DNA from: Rhyacophila brunnea
Taxonomy: Eukaryota > Arthropoda > Insecta > Trichoptera > Rhyacophilidae
Direction: 5' to 3'
Length of the DNA stretch: 64,000 bases
Assembly (NCBI GenBank): GCA_022495005.1
Contig: JAGYXB010000659.1
Location: forward strand, 1,178,001-1,242,000
The position numbers were made by a program, and so were the translations under genes. The notes under the pieces are model-generated. The model made no database searches. It was not told the DNA's origin and saw only the letters and a program-made list of their open reading frames with translations. Below are positions 21,834-33,873 of the stretch, in pieces (the first letter of the stretch is position 1; each line of letters opens with the position of its first letter).

Positions 21834-22136
21834 TAATATTATAATATGTCCAATAACTAATAAAACCATCCGTATTAAATTTACTTTTTCTACTATCATG
21901 TTTTTAGTTTAAGAATTCCATACCCTGGCGAATTCACGTACTCGGCAGATAATTTACCTAATTCATGAATAAGGCAACGGGCTTGACTATTACATGAATT
22001 AGCCAAAATTTTGCCCATTTCATGTAATAGTCAATTTCGCACATTCAGCTTAACATATACACTGTTCATATATATTATTACAATTCACATTTACAGAAGA
22101 AAAAAAATACTATTTACACTTATAGGCCACACTCCC

Positions 22137-22430
22137 TCAGAAACACTGGGACACACTGGAACGCCTTGATATTCGGCCGAGCCAAAAATATCGAATGATC
22201 CAGTGGCAAAATTGGTACTTTTGTTTGCTTAGTTCTCCAAGAAGCCTCTGGCTCTGGGCATCATACAGAGGACGTTGCCAAACAAAGTAATTAATATCTT
22301 GAATCTCACTTCCGCACTGGCACCTAGGTTCATTTATTATACCCAAGCGAGCTAGGGATGCTGCAAGATTATAATGATCCGCTCTACAGCGATTAATTAT
22401 TACAATAATTGTTTCCCTATTTAGCATTTT
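22137..22430 (-). pseudogene. LINE-E, R1/Jockey-like RNase H tail remnant
   Basis: An uninterrupted frame of 96 codons reads NRCRADHYNLAASLARLGII, then C.CGSEIQDINYFVWQRPLY and a leucine-rich tail. A hydrophobic NR.R..H..L..L.R.GI segment followed by CXCG.....H..W.CP is the cysteine-rich tail after RNase H in I/Jockey/R1-group polyproteins. The final His-Cys pair is altered here (NYFVWQRP where the family has H....CP). Only this tail survives. Confidence 0.65.
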
Positions 22431-24005
22431 ATTGGTAATACCATGGTTTGGTTTTAAAACTACCTTTTGAGTGTACCAACCACTTCAGCATTATTATTTA
22501 GTTGAAAAATATTGTATTTTTGTGTAAAACCATTAATTGTAACTGCGCTACACAATATGGCCGCCTTTGCGTTTGTCATAAAATTGGAATGACAACAAAC
22601 TGGCAACTTACTATTTGTGGGGTTTACCAACATAACTATACTTCCTGCGCTTGCAATATATTTTCAAATATCGTAACAGAAATAACTTAGAAAGACTTCT
22701 TCTATTTATAGTCCAGATTCTTTGGTTTGAACGGCGACCGTAATACCTCTGCAAGCGTTTTTCAAAACTGATGTTTAATACATTTTGCCGATAAATTTCA
22801 ACGCAACTGGTACGTTGTCCATGAGGTGGCTATTAGATATAATTAGCATGTTATTTAAATGTGGTAATTAAATATTATTTAATATATGAATTAAAAGGTC
22901 CGCAGCGAATGGGTTTTAAAAACAAGTTTTTTTGATTAAAAAATAAATATCGTGTTTCATAGAAAATTTTATCTTTAAGAGATATGTATTTTGAATGTGC
23001 TTTAATGTAATATTTTTAATTTAAAAATCATAGAGTTTTCCATAAAATATTATATAATGTGTAAATGCTTCCAGGAAAATCATGCCGTGGTCCTTAATTT
23101 TTTTAAAAGTTCAATAACTAAGAGTAAACATCGCTGTATGTAAAGATGTACCGTGTTCAGTAAATTGTACGTATGCATTTCGCCGTATACATTACTATCG
23201 TGAACTTTTGTTTCAGTAAGATATTGTAGTATAGCATTGAGACCAACTGACTTATTTTTCGTGGAACGTTTAACCGTGTTGTCATTTTGTATGCATGTAC
23301 GATTTTTGGGAGGAAGTAATGTTGAATAAATATAGATAATTTGACAATATTTTTTTAAGAAATGTTTTATAATAATTATGGTAGGTAATAATAAATAAGT
23401 GCTACCTATCTACTTTTAAACCATTCAGAAATTTTCCCACATTCAGATTTTCGTTTTGTTATAAATGTGTGATTATGTGACATTTCTGAATTACCTACCC
23501 AATTACCTTTATTCGTTTATCTTCCGAGTTGATGTGTTTTATATTATTGTAATGTGTCTTAGTTATCTTTATAATTTATAGTAATTGAGTACTTAAATTC
23601 TAAAATGATTTATTTTAACCTATTATAACAAAATTTAACCAAGACGGGAAAGCCAAATTTGACAACAAGATTTTGATCGTTGATGAAAAAATGAGTCGTC
23701 AAGTCGCAAAACTCGTTCTGGATATTTTTCAAAATCACTATAAATATTTTTAATGCCTCCTTTTTTGAAATGTATAATTTTTCGTTGAAAAGTTGAGTAT
23801 TTTTCGTTATCGTTTTATGTCAATAAATATCATGAGAAAATAAGATTATATATTATAATGAAGTAGAGGGTATGGAAAGAAAATCGTAATTTGTGATTTT
23901 TTATTAAGTAGAAAACAATCTCCAAAGCAGATTTTGTAACTTGACAACTTAAATCACATCATTCAATGGCACCTTAGAGGTTAAACGTAAATGACGACAA
24001 AGAAA
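22431..24005. other. No recognised feature
   Basis: About 1.6 kb of AT-rich DNA. No transposon ends, RNA genes or coding motifs were identified. Confidence 0.5.
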
Positions 24006-24559
24006 TAATGGCTACATCGTATCGGAATTGTGTAGCAACAAAAGACTTAAAATCAAAAACAGTAAAGACAGCAATGAGTACTCCAGCGTCTAACAGTGAA
24101 CCGACAGTAGATCAGAGGGATTATAATGTCATGAGTATTAATTATCTTTGGTTTATATTATATTCACTTCTCTTGGAAGCACCTGACATCCATCCCAACA
24201 CAGCAGCGCGAATATCAATGTCGAAGTTTCAATGCTTGACGTGAAGAGAGTCCATTGAGTTGACATCTCAAAGGACCTCGCAAAGTCTCGAATAAAGTTT
24301 GACTTGCCTATTTACGTATTAGGTAGGTACACGAATACTGGAGACCTGGTAGAGAACGGCATTACAGTATTTTGTCGACTCAAACGAATTATTTGTTAAC
24401 GATATCGTGGCTTAGCCTTACTCGTATTCACAACAGATGATATATTAAATATTTTTACATTTTTTTTACTGTATAATAAATAAATTTTAAGATTAATTGT
24501 TTTCCGAGGATAATGGGTGTGCGGTGATGTAAATTTAAGAATTACAAGGTGATAAAAGA

Positions 24560-24715
24560 GTGGACCATGCAGCCTCTCACCTCACTGATTGATAGTGACG
24601 AAGCGACATTTTACCTGGCTCGGTCACATGCTACGAATACCTCAAAAGAATTTTAATCTAGTTTACTTGTTGATCAAGCTAACCAGATTTCGCTGGCATC
24701 CACAGAGAGTATTTT
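24560..24715 (+). pseudogene. LINE-B 3' fragment, decayed
   Basis: Across frame shifts it reads ATFYLARS.. / GHMLRIPQKNFNLVYLLIK and TRFRWHP, paralleling WLGHV.QIPEENFNL...FKP.GF..HP at 20.05 kb. Stops and indels break it. A frame at 24008-24244 upstream ends in LLLEAPDIHPNT, loosely like LINE 5' sequence, but that link is not supported enough to call. Confidence 0.5.
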
Positions 24716-25680
24716 TTTTTTGTTTTTTTTTTATTTATTAGGGAAACAAACAGTTACATTTTTCTTACAAAAATATGTTTAAAAATAGAATAATGAAAAG
24801 TTATTGTAACCAGCAAAGTTTCCATAAATAAATTATAATATAGTTAAGCCTAACAGGATAGAAAGTAATAATAACACAAATATAAAGAAATTACACAAGA
24901 CAAATGAGGAAGAACAATGAATAATAATTATATAAATACAAAAAAGTACACATTTAAAAAATATATATATATTATGTATATATATCTATTAATACACAAT
25001 TTTGGAGATAGCGCGTTTAAATGAAACAGGTGAATTTTTGAAAGGATCAACGGTGGAGAAATACATAATATACTATTATAATTTAAACAAGAGCGCCGAA
25101 TAAAAGAGTTTTATGCATAATTAGAATCGTTACGACCGACATGGTACAAAGGAAGCTTGGTTTCGCGTAAATCTTGACGAACCATGGAAACCCACCCTTT
25201 CGAGTAGGTTTGGCGAGTCAACAAAACTATTGATAATTTTGAAAAGAAAATATTGATCAGATAGAGAACGTCGACTTTCCAAAGATGGTACCAGAAAAGT
25301 TGTAGTGGTCGAAATAGAATTATATATATCATAACAGAAAGCTTTAAAATTGTTATATGGCGAAGTTACAGAATGATTAAATGGTTACGGGGTGAGTATC
25401 CTAGCTTTTAAGCTATCGATCCGTCGATGATTTATACGAATTGTTTATAATTACTTCATTTTACCTGAGGCACTTTAAATTTCAACAATCAGAAGGTGAT
25501 CGGTTTTGTCCGCTTTGGCGTTAGCCACCGACGTCGTGGCGTTGTATAGTACCTAATGATAATTTTTAATTTAGGAAAATGTCTGAATAAGTGACCTTTA
25601 TTTTTATTTGTACCTAGTCAATGACAGTTGGCAACTTTTGGTGAATAATTGGTGTTATGGTAAATTAAAATGCTACAAAA
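24716..25680. other. No recognised gene
   Basis: Begins with a T-run and AT-rich DNA with AAAT/TATA repeats. The 73-codon minus-strand frame at 25111-25332 has no family match that I can support. Confidence 0.4.
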
Positions 25681-25689
25681 CAGCAGGCA

Positions 25690-26360
25690 CTGATACCAAA
25701 TACAACCCCTCATGAAGAGACGTCGCCGATCCCATATCAGGAACCTTACATAAAACAACGCCTACCGTCCCGTAAAATGACCAGCCCTGCAAATGTTCGC
25801 AACCTTTGTGAATACTAAACAATATTATAACTATAATAACATTTCACAAACGATCTTGCGAGAGGCGAATTTCGAAGACCGACGGTCACAAATGAAACTA
25901 CCCGAACCCGAAGGTATTTAATGCCCTTTGTCCCAAGCAAAATATTACCGTTAGATTTATAAAAAGTTGAAATGTCTACCCCTCTCCCCGGACCTTACGA
26001 AGGAGTAGACATATTGAAAATAATTCAGCAGTACGGAGTCGCCCGCAAAGGTAGGAGATGCGTCTCCCGCGCTCCCTTGTCCTTGCAGGGAGTCGCTTGT
26101 AAAAAGTAAGCTCCACCCGTCTCGATATTATAAAAGTGTACCTCCGTAGTGTTCACGTGTTAAAAATTAATCGAACGAAAGAACGCCTACCTTAATAAAA
26201 GTGAATACCTACCATGAGATCAACCCCTAAAATAACGTCAGTCTCATGCTTAATCTAAGATCTTTTTAAATGAAACCATTGTAATAAGACCAATGCTTGA
26301 CCATACCTAATTGCAATAAAACATAGTTCTGCGCGGAATTATAAAATAGAATTTTGTGTT
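25690..26360 (+). mobile_element. Possible solo LTR (BEL/Pao-like)
   Basis: A GC-richer block of about 670 bp contains TATAAAAG at 26129, a downstream CTCCGTAGTGTTCACGTG start-site-like stretch, and AATAAA at 26315. These lie in the order expected for U3-R-U5. It is followed by TGTGCCCGTTAT and, at 26409, an ATG opening MSERRTL before a stop, which is compatible with a primer site and gag start. No second LTR, no clean TG...CA ends and no polymerase are seen. Confidence 0.28.
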
Positions 26361-26419
26361 ATACTAATTGTGCCCGTTATAATGTCCCTCACTCCCCAAA
26401 CACCAAAAATGTCCGAACG

Positions 26420-27385
26420 AAGGACTCTATAACACACAGTTCATAAAAGGTATTAGTACATAGATCATCTTTCATAATTTGAAGTTCTGAATACCTATAT
26501 CATTATTTACGGGAAGGTTGGCTGAGATGACAAAATGTAATTAATAGTTTCAACGGCTAAACAAAGTTGAGAAGACAAGAGACCTTTAAATTTTCAAAAT
26601 ATTCTCTTTAGTTGAATCTCGTTAAACGGAAATTACACTCAATAAAATAATCAACTAAGCAATACAAGTAAAAGCAAGTAAAATAACGAAAAAGATATAA
26701 ATAATTATTATTTACAACATAAACGATTTTTAAACTCTTTAAGACTTTACATTAGGCTGAGTACGTTGATATTAACCTTATAAGGTAGGTATCTCTTGTA
26801 AAGATTCTGTGACTTCTTTAGTAACTCTAAATTGATTCATTTTTTTAATTCATTCATTCCATTTGTTCACAGCTTTTCAACGTTTTTTCAAATTGTAGCT
26901 CCCTTTTTATATACATGCAACTCTCAATCCCCCTCCATATTTGCATAGGCATTTTATGACATCATATTTTACGGATTATCAATCTATTCTATCTCATTTA
27001 CTACATTTAGGTAAGTACCTACATATAAATTGGCAATCAACGCAGTTCTTTCACGTTACTAATTATTGGTGGCGGTTTTAAGGGCGTGCATTCGTGAGAG
27101 CGGTGACAGGTTTGGAGACCTCCTTGCATTGTTTTTCCTGTGCCATATTATACCGCGATTACGTGTTAAAATATAATAATAAATAAAGGCGTATTTTGAG
27201 AATGTTTTACACCTTGATTAATTATTCTACTGATGTGAAAGGAAAATATCATTTTAATCTTAGAAGCGACCACCTCACTAATTAATTAATTAATTTATTT
27301 ATTAATATAAATATTATATTCCTTCTTAAGTCATATTCGTCAGTGTGTTATTTTGAAAATCGAGACGAATTTAAATATTTTATCA
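26420..27385. other. No recognised feature
   Basis: AT-rich DNA; nothing supported. Confidence 0.45.
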
Positions 27386-27833
27386 TTTTTTACAACGTTT
27401 TTCTTAGCTCGTATTCTTATTTGTCCGCTACAAATCGTGCAATCGATTTTTAACTAACTTCCCGACTAGCTAGACATTTGAAACTTTTAGGATATATCAG
27501 AACACGATGCCAATGTATTTTTTAAATACTTTTAGCCATCTTTAAGTAGAATTGAATTCATTTTCAGTTAATTCTGTTTTGTATGAAAAGTTATTTCGAC
27601 ACCATTATTGGTTGACAGGGGTCTGGGGTACTGGCAACTAAATTATTAATATATACGTGCGTTACTATGGAAATCAATATGAATGTCAAAATGATATTTC
27701 AGTATTATTTCTATCAAGTACATTTTTTTAATCGTTTAAGCTAGTCAAGTCAAGTTTATATGATTCAACAGAAAATTTAAAAACGTTGTATATAAAAAGT
27801 TCTTTTTATCTTGTAATTTTTTTTTTTTTTTTT
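27386..27833 (+). mobile_element. SINE-1 copy D
   Basis: Near full-length body on the plus strand, from TTTTTTACAACGTTTTTC to TTTTTATCTTGTAATT and a T-run of about 18. It has no tRNA-like head. This copy gives the direction of the family: defined start, internal CAGGGGTCTGGGG block, then the TTGTAATT tail. Confidence 0.7.
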
Positions 27834-28323
27834 GCGACGCCTAGAAAAGATTTTGAATTCCACTGAAGGTTACCCATGGGTTTGGGTTGGAAATCTCTGC
27901 TTAAGTTCTAAAGAAAATAGAATCCTCTTGATATAATCTCTACTGAGTATTAAATACGATTATAATGTATGTGAGTTGTCAGGTATTACGAGAAAATATC
28001 ATTATGTACTGAAATGAAAGGCTTTTATTAGAATAAGTACAAGATGCTATACTAATCAATTGAATTTATTATTTTTCTTTAGTGAGGCTTTAGCTGAAAA
28101 TGATATTTCGACTCAAAAATATAAAAATAGAGCGATTTGGAGAATAAAATTTAACGTAGTATAAAATACGGCCTCCGACAAACGGGTCGCGAAGTGATTT
28201 CTAACAAGACTTAAATCCTGCTGAAAAGTAACATTTTCTTAAATTTTTCTTGAAAATGTATTGTTATATTAATAGTAACATAGTTGCCTGCGGCGCAATT
28301 TTGTTTCACGTTTAATATATCTC
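27834..28323. other. No recognised feature
   Basis: AT-rich; nothing supported. Confidence 0.45.
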
Positions 28324-29006
28324 AACATATGTGAAATATTGGAAGGTTTTAGATTAGAGTCATTCTGGCAATTTGGCAAGTATTACTAATATGTGTATTA
28401 TACATACATATATGTATTATACAAAAAAATAATAATAAATATTATATAAACAAGAAAATAAGTAGATAATACAACCATAGATAGATATATATTATACATA
28501 ATAGATATATTCATAGGTTATATATATATATATATATTCATTAGATATAGTCATTTAACTGTCATTTACTTTTGTTTGTAAGAAATAAAAAGGCTTTATT
28601 ATTTTTATTTATTTATTTACTAATATGTAATAACAATTATTTAGAATAATATATGCAATACATTTTTTTTGGACAGAGTATAAAAGAAAATGATGATGGT
28701 ATTACGCAGGGAATAATGGGAACTGTAATACATAACGGGTAAGACGATAGCAGGTAACCGACTCGAGTAAGGAAGGAGTAAGGTTGAACCTACACACGTG
28801 TCAAGGATACGTTTTACGTCGAATACTGAAAACTGTTCTCGGTTTATGCATTTACCCTCATTTAATGTTGGTGTATTACACACACTATTGCACGTGCATA
28901 ATGCGTGCTTCATTTTCGTATAACACTCACACATTCAAAACCCGGCATCAACATGCGGCGTATTGAATATAGCCTATCGGTATTCTATTTATTATCTATT
29001 CTGTGG
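28324..29006. repeat. R660 repeat, copy 2
   Basis: Same orientation and order as 12044-12713, with small indels such as a longer TATATA run near 28.52 kb and GCACGT added in the complex half. Flanks of the two copies differ completely, which fixes the ends at AACATATG and TTCTGTGG. Confidence 0.75.
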
Positions 29007-29048
29007 TATAACGTATGAGCTGCTTTTTTACATAATGCAAGATCCTTA

Positions 29049-29190
29049 CAGTGACGGAGGGTGGAGGTAGGTTATTAAGATCCAAATTAATAGTGCACAC
29101 TAAATTTTGTTAATCATACTTATTTGTTTTTATTGGATTAATAATATTACAGATATTATGTAGTGTTGGTTGGTTCTTTAACTCGTTAAT
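29049..29190 (+). mobile_element. One end of a CAGTGGCGA-family element
   Basis: CAGTGACGGAGGGTGGAGG, TTAAGATCC, and the following AGTGCACAC.AAATTTTGTTA block match the ends at 59.82 and 58.99 kb. It fades after about 140 bp and the opposite end is missing. Confidence 0.6.
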
Positions 29191-29199
29191 CCCTGCGGA

Positions 29200-29950
29200 A
29201 AACAAACCATGATATTAATACTATCAACCGAAGTTACTTGATGGAATTTGAATTGAAATTAACCATAATAGATAAAATAAAATATTCTTTATATCTATAA
29301 CAAATCTAAAATTATGTACCAAGCGAAGTTATTCCGGTCAGTTGTAAATTCCGATCTCATTAGTGAAGAGTTGACGATGATGAGAACGAAGAGAGAAAAA
29401 TTGATAAAAAATAATTTTCCACAAATAACAGCCCACCTACTTAAATTATTGTACGAAAAATTTTTATTTTTTATTTGTTGATGCTCTATGTATGTACTCG
29501 TACAATATGCCTAAGTAAAATTATCTTTTGTAAGTCGCAAAATGTTTAGCTTTTCCGTTACGAAACTCAAAATAATTAATGCGTATACAGCGCATGACTT
29601 TTAAAATTGCGCTTATGGGAATACACTCTCTGATTTATAGTTCCCTAACATAATTTATATAATATATATTTTTAGAGATAATATCATTTGTTTTAAAGCC
29701 TTCCTCAGCATGCTTACTAAATAAAAGTATTAATTTTAGCTTCCGTCTAGTATGGATATTTATCACGAAGCCTATTTGTATCAGTTACATGTAAATTGTC
29801 CGTAAAACATTTCACCGTGGCTCAGTTCGACTCGAGCTTTCTTATCAGAAAGAGATGACCGTATAATATCCGGTCTACAATTTTTATTAGATTCAATATG
29901 AACATTAATTCAATTTTCAAAGCTGATTTTGACAAAATTCATGAATTATT
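29200..29950. other. No recognised feature
   Basis: Nothing supported. Confidence 0.45.
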
Positions 29951-29954
29951 CAAG

Positions 29955-30010
29955 AATGAAAACCAAACCTAACCTAATCTAACCAAACAAATAATCCAGT
30001 ATATCGGTTA
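29955..30010. repeat. CCTAA core and partial arm of the 38.6-kb type element
   Basis: AAACCTAACCTAATCTAACC runs directly into AACAAATAATCCAGT and ATCGG, which is the inner edge of the right arm of the element at 38634-38851. The rest of that arm is lost. It is therefore a decayed second copy. Confidence 0.6.
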
Positions 30011-30980
30011 ATTTCAACATCTGTTTGCTGCTGGCTTCGTATAAAGTGTAAACCGACAAGAACTGTGTTTTATTTAGACATGAATTTTATGTCAGTACTA
30101 TATGACCCAAAGAGGTTGGACGGTACAGCCATATATTTCTGATACAACATTTCACGGTGAAGTGTGATATGGCGAACTGCATATGTACAAGTTTCCGGAC
30201 ACGACTTTTATTGTATCAACAATCTTAGTTAAGATGTCATTTATATTTTCTATAATATGAATTACTATCATCGTATGTGACTCGGCAACACATATTGGAT
30301 GATTGCCTACTCAAATAGATTTTCCTGGAAAGACTTGCACCTAGTATCGCGCACTTAACTCCTCTTTAACCTTTAGAACATTTTATAGGGTACTTTCTTA
30401 CATATTACTTTTGCTACACGTGCCCTGCCCACCGAAATCGTCCAATCAAGATATTGAATATTATGATGGACTCATTCTTGCACAGTGTATATAAAATACA
30501 TGATTTTGTATACAGCATATTCCTTTCATATAAGCTTGGCCATATATAAATTTATCGAAGGACTTATAATAACATCTTGACCAAGACCAAGAAATATAAT
30601 ACATATATTTTAATAGTAAAATAAAACATTAAATTCGATGACAAATAAATAAAATTAATTTAAAAAAAGCGTTGCTGTTATTCTCAATATGCACTGAAAA
30701 AAATATTTTTAATAAACAATACTTGCTTAATAAAATATTATATTGTAGTGGTTCCTTACAAAAGTGGGATCATTGTTCAAAGCATGAACTAAACATTCTG
30801 ACCGTTTACATGAAACTCTTACAATTTTCTTGACAATGGTAAAAAAATAATGATACTATTAGTTAGGTACCAACATTATAGAGGGGTACTTTCGGCAATA
30901 TTTTTCTGATATTTTACATAAGGCGCATTCCTAAATCATAGATGCCAGCATAAAGTTTCTATCATTTCTACCACAGTGAC
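30011..30980. other. No recognised feature
   Basis: AT-rich DNA; nothing supported. Confidence 0.45.
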
Positions 30981-30984
30981 AAAA

Positions 30985-31270
30985 TGCATATGTTTGACCT
31001 TCGTTACGCTAAATCTGATACGGTTTGAGTGAACGTTGGGCCTATCATCAATCCTGAACTTTTCGTCATCATCCATCCCAAAACCAAAAGTGAAACGGTG
31101 AGAGTGACATTCCGAACCGTCCGTTTACCAGTGCGTGAGTGCGTGAACATCGCACGCCAGCCCTCTCAACATAAAAAGGTCAGTATCTGGCATCTTGAAC
31201 CCCCCCCCCCCCCTCTAGATCAGTAACCCTCCAACCGGCATCTTCAAATTATAGTCCACTTCTAAAAGCA
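30985..31270 (+). repeat. R31 repeat, copy 1, with poly-C tract
   Basis: Matches 52165-52415 and, reversed, 46535-46830. Shared blocks include GCATATGTTTGAC, GCTAAATCTGATACGGTTTG, GTGACATTCCGAACC and TTACCAGTGCGT, and the far end TCAAATTATAGTCCACT. It contains a run of about 16 C at 31200. A frame of 65 codons is partly kept between copies (VR.TFRT.RLPVR) but not convincingly as protein. Nature unknown; it may be the 5' or 3' part of a larger element. Confidence 0.65.
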
Positions 31271-31679
31271 GGACCAGTTTCTGATAATTAACAAGAATTT
31301 AAAAAACATTCGTACATCCTTGGATGAGCTTTCGAAATACAGAGTTGGTTATATTTTGTAAAAAATAGATCAAAATATTGGACTTATCGGATAATACTAG
31401 TTACGTTGATTTTATAATTTAATTAAATCAGTATAAAATCTGACTTATATAAAGGGTCTTTATGAGCATAATGTTATTCTGAATTCTGGAACAGTTCAAA
31501 ATCGGCAAATGATTTTTATATTAGTCGGTATGTATAATAATACTATATTGGTTGTTATACTCTGATATTCATGTGATAAAATAATTTATAGAATTTAATA
31601 TAAATAATATTACAGTGCTGTAAATCGATCGACATTAATAGACCGATTGCATACGATTGGTAACCTTGCGGCAGTAAAA

Positions 31680-31755
31680 TATTAATCGACGCCATTATAA
31701 CGACGCCATCTCTCGCAGGCGTCTGTCTGTTTACAGACGCCGGGAGCGTCGATTC
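31680..31755. repeat. Small GC-rich hairpin unit
   Basis: GGCGTCTGT at 31718-31726 is exactly reversed at 31733-31741 with a 6-base loop, nested in outer AATCGACGCC and GAGCGTCGATT. GACGCC is repeated four times in the unit. Probably a tiny MITE or its remnant. Confidence 0.5.
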
Positions 31756-31944
31756 AGTGTTTATAATATAGCATAATTATTTATATTCATATGATTTCAA
31801 TTGAATGATATATCATGGCAGGAAATAAAACTATTAATAATTTGGAATTAATTTATTGAAAATATACTTTGCCATTTCTATCGTCTTGGATACCACAGTA
31901 ATTTTATCCTACTACCTCATATAAGATATCTACCGTTAAGCCGT

Positions 31945-32112
31945 GTTGCCACGATCCAAGTACGATCCAAGTACACTTGGACCGAGCACCTTCCAAGCGC
32001 ATCGTACGGGACATCTTCACACAAATTACTCCTATCCAAGCTACTTGGACCGCGTCCTACTCATCCAAGTTAGGTTGGATAGAAATAATTATTCCTATCC
32101 AACCTAACAATC
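31945..32112. repeat. ATCCAAG-rich inverted-repeat unit
   Basis: The word CCAAGT/ACTTGG recurs about eight times in both orientations. GTTAGGTTGGATAG at 32069-32082 is exactly reversed at 32095-32108. It abuts the SINE-2 piece at 32118, which may have truncated it. Confidence 0.5.
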
Positions 32113-32117
32113 CAACC

Positions 32118-32560
32118 AAGTCCGCCTATTTATCCTTTATGCTACAAGGCGACGTACTAATTGCTACAAATTTTAACTATTGGCCTTTTTAATACCTGCT
32201 CATCAGCGCTCTTCGAAATCAACTTAGGTACTTACTTACTTTTTTGGCTGACTTTTTTCAAAAAAGATTTTTTCTATTGGTTATAATATATTTTCTCAGA
32301 AGTGTTTTTCAAAATGATGTACGTTTAATAATTAGAATGGTATATTCTTTAATCTTGTGAATTATTAGTTGAACAAAAGAAATAGTTAATTAAAAATTAT
32401 TAGCAAGTTTAAGTAAGTTACATCATAAAAATATTGGTGAAAGCCGTGACGTCGGTTAGTAATTAAAGTAGTTGGTACCTACTTTGATTTAATAAACAAA
32501 AATCGATTGCCAAAGTAGTTTGATTTTTATAATATATTTTCTCAGAAGTGTTTTCCAAAA
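32118..32560. mobile_element. SINE-2, rearranged copy
   Basis: The left 100 bp (GCTACAAGGCGACGTACTAA to GAGCGCT read in reverse) is in minus orientation. From about 32250 the SINE-2 body TTCAAAAAAGATTTTTTC, TATTGGTTATAATAT, TAAGTTACATCATAAA and CCGTGACGTCGGTTAG is in plus orientation. Intact copies at 49.4 and 62.4 kb keep one orientation, so an inversion or two adjoining insertions is needed here. Confidence 0.6.
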
Positions 32561-32738
32561 TGATGTATGTTAAATTCTATACATTGGCGTAGTAGTTATG
32601 AATGATAAGAAATCCGTTTATTGTGATTGGTTATCTATTAGAAAAAATCTGCAGAGCAGGTTTTATGACTCAACAATTCAGTATTATCTTGAAACTGGTT
32701 TGAAGCAAGTCAATTCGCACATCACTCACCCTCTTGTG

Positions 32739-33092
32739 TAGGGTTTCCCAAACAATGTTCCGTAGAAGAGTACCCCAGTATGACAAAATAAGCTATTATT
32801 GTTTTACTTCCGTTTACTATCCTATGTGCGAAACAGGATTTTATTGTTATGCTGCAATGAAGTCAAAGTCCAGTATCAGGCTCGCCGCTACACCAGATAT
32901 GAGAATTCAACTTTCTAACAGTGAGCCTGATTTCAAAAAGATTTGCAATTCAAAGACCCAAAACCATCGAAGTCATTAAGAACTTTTTTACTTATATTAT
33001 GTTTTAAAAATAATTACTAAATAAATAAATAAGTATTGTTTACATACCTACCCTACAAAATAATCAAGGTGTTCTATGTTTGGAAAACTCTG
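32739..33092 (+). mobile_element. Decayed hAT element with transposase C-terminus
   Basis: Ends are inverted: left AGGGTTTCCCAAACAATGTT, right (in reverse) CAGAGTTTTCCAAACATAG. The plus strand codes PMCETGFYCYAAMKSKSSIR, then a short linker, then AATPDMRIQLSNSEPDFKKI before the stop at 32977. This is the hAT dimerisation region of the ZBED5-like type (CE.GFS....K...R......D.R..LS...P). The catalytic part is deleted. A sister copy is at 53.4 kb. No exact target duplication remains. Confidence 0.72.
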
Positions 33093-33376
33093 GACGGCAC
33101 CATAGTTTTCCCTTCGGGATGGATTTTCATTCACATCCGACGTTTGCTGATTTGTCAGTTTTACGATTGGCAAGTCGTCACTGCCAATATAAAGTTGGGG
33201 TCATATGCCTAATCTATTCTGGAGTCTGGCCTTCAGAATGTCGTCTGACACCACCTCAGGCTGCTAGGCCTAGCGAAACACCTGGCAATCGCCGATTGCT
33301 ACCATTGAAATTCTGATAAAATATATGTAGGTATATAAATATTTCGTTAAATCGCGTGTATTTAAATATGATAAAT

Positions 33377-33873
33377 AATTACAAGATAAAAAGAACTTTT
33401 TATATACCATGTTTTTAAATTTTCTGTTGAATCAAACAAACTTGACAATTCTATGTAAGTATTAATAAATACTTTTTTTTTACTTGATAGTAATACTTAA
33501 TAAATATTATAGAATACTGAAATGTCATTTTGACATTTCCATAGTAACGCACGTATATATTAATAATTTAGTTGCTAGAACCCACTTAGCAAGCAATATT
33601 AGTAAGTAGTAAATATTACTTTTAACGAATTTTTTCAGAAACATACAAAAGAGAATTAACTGAAAATCAATTAAATTCTGCTTGAAGGTGCCCAAAAGTA
33701 TTAAAAGAATGCATTGTCGTCGTGTTCTGATATAATCTAAAAGTTTCAAAAGTCTAGCTAGTTGGAAAGTTAGTAAAAAATCTTGGAGAAACAAAAAAAA
33801 AATGTGTGCTGAACACACAAAAAAAAATCTGTACCGGACAAACAAGAATACGAGCTAATAAAAACGTGGTAAT
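33377..33873 (-). mobile_element. SINE-1 copy E, diverged
   Basis: Full-length order of SINE-1 blocks with AATAATTACAAGATAAA at the left and GAATACGAGCTAATAAAAACG at the right. It has a small insertion around 33.46 kb and a duplicated AAAAAAA-containing stretch near 33.8 kb. It shares the ACCCACTTAGCAA variant with copy C, so both may derive from one subfamily. Confidence 0.6.

Larger units (their letters stand above)
20475..22058. mobile_element. Inverted-repeat element of 1.6 kb with CCTAA core, split by a LINE
   Basis: The left arm (about 20475-20610) and right arm (about 21920-22058) are inverted copies of about 130 bp. Shared blocks include GAATGTGCGAAATTGAC, ATTACATGAAATGG, CAAGCCCGTTGC and TATTCATGAATTAG. 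The arms are built from repeated short words around CATGAATTAG/GCCAAAATT. LINE-A occupies 21013-21783. With it removed, the element is about 0.8 kb with CCTAA repeats in the middle. There is no transposase and no clear target duplication; superfamily unassigned. Confidence 0.75.

Noticed and set aside
24008..24244. Frame ending LLLEAPDIHPNT as a LINE start
   Set aside because: Only a short loose resemblance to LINE 5' sequence; not enough to call.
25111..25332. 73-codon minus-strand frame as a LINE piece
   Set aside because: No motif matched with confidence.
31200..31216. Poly-C tract as an interesting structural element
   Set aside because: Most simply slippage within the R31 repeat; the run is absent from copy 2.
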